This document shows, piece after piece, positions 60,001 to 64,000 of a stretch of DNA of 64,000 nucleotides. The position numbers and the translations under genes were made by a program. Where the stretch lies: NCBI GenBank assembly GCA_007922225.1, contig ML679974.1, positions 2,035,105-2,099,104 on the forward strand, written 5' to 3'. This DNA is from Emydura subglobosa (taxonomy: Eukaryota > Chordata > Testudines > Chelidae). Within the stretch, counting starts at the first letter, position 1, and each line of letters starts with the position of its first letter. A model generated the notes under the pieces. The model worked only from the letters and a program-made list of their open reading frames with translations, was not told the DNA's origin and did no database searches.

Positions 60001-61494
60001 ATCTTGGGGTTAGGGGAGATGAGATGAAACAAGGTGGGATGGCAGATGAGGGAAGTGTTTTTTTAGTCTCTTCTCTTTTAGGCAATCCCAAAAGAGGAAA
60101 CGTCAGCAGCATAGCTCATCCCTCTTGTTATTTTCTCTACTAATCAGGCCCAACATTCCTCACACCAATTTTGGTCCCTTAACTTCTGGTTCCACATCTT
60201 TTGTTTTTACCAAGTGTGATTTCAACACAGTCCTGGAATTATCTCATTGGCTCCTTTGTGTTTGGACAAATCCAGCCGCTTTGTCTGGTTCTCTTGCACT
60301 TGTTCATAATATTCAGTTATTGGCAACTCAGCCTGTTTTTTCTGATTAATTTCCAAGCAGGCAAAAATTGTTGGTTAACATAATGTCTGAACTTTCACGT
60401 GCTTTTTCCACTTGAGATTACAATGGGGTAAATTGTATGGGCCCAAGAGTAACCGCAGACCCAGCATGTGTCTGATTTCAGCGTGTGGCTGAGTTGCAGC
60501 CTCCCGCCATGCCGTTTCCCACGGAGACGGCTGGCTGGGTCTTGGCAGAAGCCTAATTCAGTTGGCACCTTGCTCCAGCAGCCCCGCTTCCCTGAAGGGC
60601 TGCCCGGCATGGGAAGCCATGAGGGGTCCTGGCAGAGTAGGTCTGTTAACTGCCATCATAAGGTGCTTTTTCTTCCCTGAAGGGTGCACCGTGGAGACGG
60701 CCCTGGAGGCAGCATCCCTCCATCCTGCCCAGCTCCTGGGAATTGAGCACCGAAAGGGGACCCTGAACTATGACAATGATGCAGGTATCACTATGGTTGG
60801 AGATTGAGGCACCATTTCACCATTCTCCACAACACCTGGTGGCTGAGGCCAGGCTGGGAGTAGCAGGGTGCTCCCCAGCCCACCATCCACCTTCCCCATG
60901 GTGGTGGCCCCTAGACAAAGGTGAGGCTGACATGCCTGTGAGCTCCCTCACCATTCCTTACAGCTTCTCCTGCAGGACGGGGCTGGCATAGCTGTGATCT
61001 GCTGGCAGAGGCTCCCTGACGTGATGCCCTCTCAAGCTTGACCTTGGCACTTGGGCTGGGAAATTGCTCCTTTGGTTCCTATTGAATCCGTTCCTCTCCT
61101 GCTGTCTTATCTGTGGCAGTCTGTAAACTGGAGCAGTCACTCTCCTGGTATGGACTGAAGATGTAACTGCCCCTCTAGCATGGCAATGATGACAGCCTGG
61201 CGAGGGGCACTTTCACCACAGTTTGGGTGACGTGCCCGACTGCAGATCTGGAGCCAGGATTACCCTGCGGTCTCCAGGGGTACTTGGAACATTTCCTCTA
61301 GCGCTAGCACTGTTAGTCTGTCCTTCCCCATGGCAGCCCAACAGACCAAGCGCCCCTCCCGCTGCCTCTCTGATTCCTGCTTCTTCTCTCTACTGCCTGG
61401 TGCAGATTTCCTGCTGCTGGACGACTACCTGCACGTGCGAACCACGTACATCGCAGGCGAACGGGTCTGGAGTCAGGACGCCTTTGCTGTATGA
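49720..61494 (+). CDS. AMDHD2: N-acetylglucosamine-6-phosphate deacetylase, eleven coding exons
   Basis: Exons: 49720-49805, 50533-50669, 51506-51645, 52195-52249, 53095-53307, 55021-55109, 55532-55676, 57988-58095, 58499-58567, 60683-60784, 61406-61494. They join in frame to 1233 nt with the stop, 410 aa (human 409). All introns are GT-AG. The enzyme removes the acetyl group from GlcNAc-6-phosphate to give glucosamine-6-phosphate and acetate in amino-sugar turnover, feeding the hexosamine pool in the cytosol. It is an amidohydrolase (NagA family, TIM-barrel). Metal and catalytic residues are in place: E144 in HLEGPF, H212 in LGHSV, H233 in FITHLFNAM and the catalytic D295 in LVTDA, each one higher than human numbering. 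HHRDPG and TKTLSGS are also intact. Two tandem ATGs open the frame; the second has the better context (A at -3). The gene follows ATP6V0C as in human. Confidence 0.95.
50533..50669 (+). CDS. AMDHD2: AMDHD2 coding exon 2
   Basis: Acceptor 'tctgtcag|ggag'. Encodes [18 protein letters not shown] onward to [10 protein letters not shown], the start of the barrel. Phase 1 donor 'aacg|gtaagg'. Confidence 0.92.
51000..51180 (+). mobile_element. MIR/core-SINE in AMDHD2 intron
   Basis: 'tcctgtgtgaccttgggcaa' and 'ctctctgtgcctcggttccc' match the MIR core closely. Confidence 0.72.
51506..51645 (+). CDS. AMDHD2: AMDHD2 coding exon 3
   Basis: Acceptor 'ctggcgcag|gagg', donor 'caccag|gtaagg'. Encodes [13 protein letters not shown] through [16 protein letters not shown]. 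Confidence 0.93.
52195..52249 (+). CDS. AMDHD2: AMDHD2 coding exon 4
   Basis: 55-nt exon encoding [18 protein letters not shown], joining to GVHLEGPF. Acceptor 'atcctgctag|gttc', donor 'cctcg|gtaagt'. Too short to stand out as an ORF. Confidence 0.9.
53095..53307 (+). CDS. AMDHD2: AMDHD2 coding exon 5
   Basis: Begins at [12 protein letters not shown] with the metal-binding glutamate E144, and ends at ICVSLG. Acceptor 'ggcgagcag|gggt', donor 'gctgg|gtaagg'. Confidence 0.93.
54154..54292 (+). repeat. T-rich then C-rich polypyrimidine tract
   Basis: A T16 run, then T runs separated by single G, then C runs and a short CA repeat. Low complexity. Confidence 0.85.
54605..54695. mobile_element. 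Partial copy of the fold-back element family
   Basis: 'gaagaagagctccgcgtaag' and 'accgacagaagttggttcag' with 'taaaagata' resemble the second arm of the element at 10262. Confidence 0.55.
55021..55109 (+). CDS. AMDHD2: AMDHD2 coding exon 6
   Basis: Acceptor 'ttattcgcag|gaca', donor 'ttacct|gtaagt'. Encodes [17 protein letters not shown] to [11 protein letters not shown], carrying metal ligands H212 and H233. Confidence 0.94.
55532..55676 (+). CDS. AMDHD2: AMDHD2 coding exon 7
   Basis: Begins [12 protein letters not shown] and ends [10 protein letters not shown]. Acceptor 'ctttgcacag|ttcc', donor 'ccaaag|gtgagt'. Confidence 0.94.
55970..57080. mobile_element. Unclassified interspersed repeat ending in a poly-T run
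   Basis: AT-rich, non-coding block inside intron 7. It is bounded on the right by a T run of more than 30 bases (about 57044-57077). The text looks like a repeat family I have seen in reptile genomes, but I cannot name the class. Confidence 0.35.
57988..58095 (+). CDS. AMDHD2: AMDHD2 coding exon 8
   Basis: Acceptor 'tcccttag|gcct', donor 'cgcag|gtgggc'. Encodes [17 protein letters not shown] onward, with the catalytic aspartate D295. Confidence 0.93.
58499..58567 (+). CDS. AMDHD2: AMDHD2 coding exon 9
   Basis: 69-nt exon encoding [19 protein letters not shown] and EAT. Acceptor 'ccttgtcag|ggac', donor 'cacag|gtgagc'. Confidence 0.92.
58568..60682. other. AMDHD2 intron 9
   Basis: 2115 bp. 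An AT-rich repeat-like block spans about 59100-60470. No further exon was recognised. Confidence 0.5.
60683..60784 (+). CDS. AMDHD2: AMDHD2 coding exon 10
   Basis: Acceptor 'tccctgaag|ggtg', donor 'atgcag|gtatca'. Encodes [19 protein letters not shown] onward to NYDNDA. Confidence 0.93.
61406..61494 (+). CDS. AMDHD2: AMDHD2 coding exon 11 and stop
   Basis: Acceptor 'tggtgcag|attt'. Encodes [19 protein letters not shown] to the C-terminus DAFAV, then TGA at 61492-61494. Confidence 0.93.
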
Positions 61495-62690
61495 AACCAG
61501 AAACTCGCCTGGGACTGGCAGCGCTCCCCCAACCCTGGGGCCAACTCCCAGCTCCCCCAAGTGCCTGGTTCAGTGGTTGCTGGGAGCCGAATCGTTTTCC
61601 CCTACCCAAAGACCATTTTTAAGACCTTGGCATTTCTTCCTCCTGTGACTCCCTTGCAGGAGTCTCGTACCAAAGAGCTGCGTGTTCTAGAGCAGCCCTT
61701 GCTTTCAGCTGCCAGCCTCTGTCTGCAATGAGTTTGTCAGCTCTCTGCTAGTCAAGAGGTAAAACAATGGGCACAACTGGGAACATTCTGTGATGGAGCC
61801 ACTTGAAGGCCGAGGTGCCTGTGTCTGTCTGTCCTCTCTCCAGAGCACTGGATTCGAGCCCTGTTGTAGAGGAAAGGGAAGTGCTAGCAGCATGGTTCTG
61901 TCGATGTGTGAACGCACAGGCCTATGCGCACATCACATACAGCATGCACAACACTCTCATTTCCCGGAGTGGGCTGGAGCCATGGCTGCCTCCGTCGCTT
62001 ACCTCTCACCACGGCGCCACTTCATACCAGAGTGTCGATTTCCCAATGTTCGCCTGTCCATTTTCTAGAGCCATCCCAGGGGCCTGGAAGCAGCTGCTGT
62101 GAGAGCCTGGAGTGAGGCTGGGAGCCAGGGGAGGGGGTGGTCCCTCGTGTTGCTACTTGGGGTGAGACTCTCCCGGCCAACTTTCCTCCTGGGCTGATCC
62201 TCAGGGCTGGGTGCCAAACCCATGACAAACAGGAGTTGCTGGCCCCTCATGCTATCTTACTGCACGGGCAGCACGTTTGGTTCAGGTGGCCTCTGCTGGG
62301 TGCACAGACACCATCCTGCAACAGAAATGCAATGGTGTTCTTGAACCATGCACACATGCAAAGCGGGTCTTGCAGGCTCTAGTATATATTCCCATCTGTG
62401 TTTAACTAACTGGGCTAGAGAATTTTTTGAGGGCTCTATACAGCTTGCTGCTCTTAGTTTCCTCGTGTCCAGGGCGGGCAAGCAGGGGCATGGGCCTCCC
62501 AGACATCATTTCTGCCCCTGATCCAGGATTCCTTCACTCGAACCTTTCTGCCAGGATCAGGCTGACCGTGGCTGAAAGGCACTGCACTAGCTCCCCCAGT
62601 CTCAATGAGCCCCACTAGATGGTGCATGGCACAGGGAAGCCAGGCTGGCGGCGCAGAGGGGGCACAGGGAAGCCTGCTGAGTCCTGAGGT
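61495..62690 (+). other. AMDHD2 3' untranslated region or flank
   Basis: No canonical AATAAA was found in the first 2 kb after the stop, so the transcript may be long or use a variant signal. Short ORFs here show no family resemblance. Confidence 0.45.
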
Positions 62691-62840
62691 TTTGGAGCCT
62701 GCCCGGGGTGCACAGAAGGGAGCTCAGGACAATGGGGGAGGGAGGCAGCAAGGTGTGGGGGGAGGGGGGGAGAGCCGGGGAAGGCAGAGGGGGGCGGGGG
62801 GAGGCAGCGGGGCTGGGAGCACTGGGGGAGGGGGCTGATG
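62691..62840 (+). repeat. G-rich low-complexity tract
   Basis: Many runs of three to eight G separated by one to five bases, able to form G-quadruplexes on the plus strand. Confidence 0.75.
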
Positions 62841-64000
62841 TTTAAAGTGCCCCTCCAAAAGTATCCCATTTTAAATCCCTGTGCACGTCCCTGCTCATGT
62901 CAGTGTTGAGTGAGATGCTTTTTTGTAGGAATGTGTCCAAAATGGCAGTGATGTAATGGGGCCACCATTCCATTCTGAGGTAGGGGCTCGCTCTGGGTTT
63001 ATAACTTCACTAGCTCTGCCTGCGCTCATAGCCATATTTGATGGTTGCTCATCTGCTTGTTGTTCTCATAATCATCTTCACCCTCCTCAAGCACCTGACG
63101 TGTCAGCTAGCCTTCGGATACAGAAGGACTCTATGGAAGGCTGAGAGAGTTTCCATTCTAAGCCTGGTCCTGAGTCTGAGCCTACCACCAAGAAATGTAT
63201 CTGATCTACCCCATTGTAGCTTGGGGAGGCCATGTCTGAGACGGTTCAGACCAACCAAACCAGGATGAGACTTGGAAAACTATAGTGTGTCTTAGCTAAT
63301 TTGGAGTTCATAAAGAAACACTTAAAAATCTGGTAAAGTTTCAATTAGGTTTGCTCTTCCTTGCAGAAGATTCGAACATGTTTTAACATGTTTTTATGAC
63401 CTTACTGAAAACAACATCTGAAAGAGCCCTTCTCGTCCTGGTAAAACCTGCTGACATCATTAGATCGAGAGAATTTCTACCAGCCGCTGCCTTGATCAGC
63501 AGGTACCCTCCCAGCTTGCAACATTTGAAGAATACCTCAGAGGTTGTGCTGACCTGTGCAGCACTCTGGGGGTTCATACCTCACCCCTGGCACTTCTGAC
63601 AACTATGGAACCTCTGTGTAAAAATGGAGGAAATTCCAGGACAAAAAAAGTGCGCTGGACATCAATTTTGAGAATGTTTTACTTAATTATTTTTTTAAAT
63701 GAATAGAATGTTATAGATTGAATTGCTCAGAGGGAAGTATAAATAAAGCAGGACTTTCAGAATAAATGGGATCAGTTATCCAGTACAGAGGATTAAGAAA
63801 ACTATATGTACATATGATTGAAACTCCCCCATATCCACCTTTTCATGTACATACACAGTATGTTGTAGACTGAAATGGCATGTGAGCAGGCTGGAGTTCA
63901 GACTGTTAGCTGCTTGGTGGTGGTCACTTCTTGCTGTGTGGTGATATGGGATGTTTGAATTGAAAATGAGTATGGGGGGGATTAAATAAATAAATAATAA
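62841..64000. other. Intergenic flank or distal 3' UTR
   Basis: No gene was recognised. AATAAA occurs at 63742-63747 and 63761-63766 (candidate distal poly(A) signals). The window ends in an AAAT/AAT microsatellite. Confidence 0.4.

Noticed and set aside
1..64000. CRISPR arrays, bacterial operons or tRNA/rRNA genes
   Set aside because: No regularly spaced identical repeats, no ribosome-binding-site-led gene runs and no cloverleaf or rRNA core sequences were seen. The window is clearly vertebrate nuclear DNA.

Overview
This window reads as nuclear DNA of a non-avian sauropsid, most likely a turtle; a crocodilian is the main alternative. Two single-copy housekeeping genes can be followed exon by exon with GT-AG junctions and consistent phases. 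The rest is intron and intergenic DNA full of old transposon copies: CR1 and L2-like LINEs, MIR/core-SINE fragments, hAT, Harbinger-like and Tc1/mariner miniature elements, and fold-back elements. The turtle call is an inference from the style of the CR1 3' ends and the fold-back and miniature elements.

Layout. 1-6.1 kb is intergenic: a decayed hAT transposase gene on the minus strand, an L2-like LINE on the plus strand with a CR1 piece inserted in its tail, and a 330-bp Tc1/mariner-type miniature element. 6.1-28.45 kb holds a CpG-island promoter and the three-exon ATP6V0C gene (plus strand; V-ATPase proteolipid c, 154 aa). Its 18.8-kb first intron contains two truncated CR1 LINEs and several inverted-repeat elements. 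28.5-46.9 kb is an intergenic region dense in repeats. It includes nested insertions with clean target-site duplications and a possible endogenous-retrovirus remnant (env-like fragments plus an LTR-like block) split by a fold-back element. 46.9-64 kb holds a second CpG island and AMDHD2 (plus strand; N-acetylglucosamine-6-phosphate deacetylase, 410 aa) with eleven coding exons and a probable noncoding first exon. The 3' flank has a very G-rich tract and late poly(A) signals.

How it fits together. ATP6V0C followed by AMDHD2 in the same orientation is the order on human 16p13.3, so the window is a conserved synteny block expanded by repeats. The products act in separate pathways: proton pumping into lysosomes and endosomes, and amino-sugar catabolism. 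The ATP6V0C promoter region carries a 9/10 match to the TFEB/TFE3 CLEAR element upstream of the start codon and a perfect 10/10 match in intron 1. This agrees with the known lysosomal regulation of V-ATPase genes. I found no convincing new multi-gene system. The most unusual signal is a pair of long fold-back elements, each bounded by a 13-bp direct repeat, a length more typical of LINE-driven retroposition than of DNA transposition.
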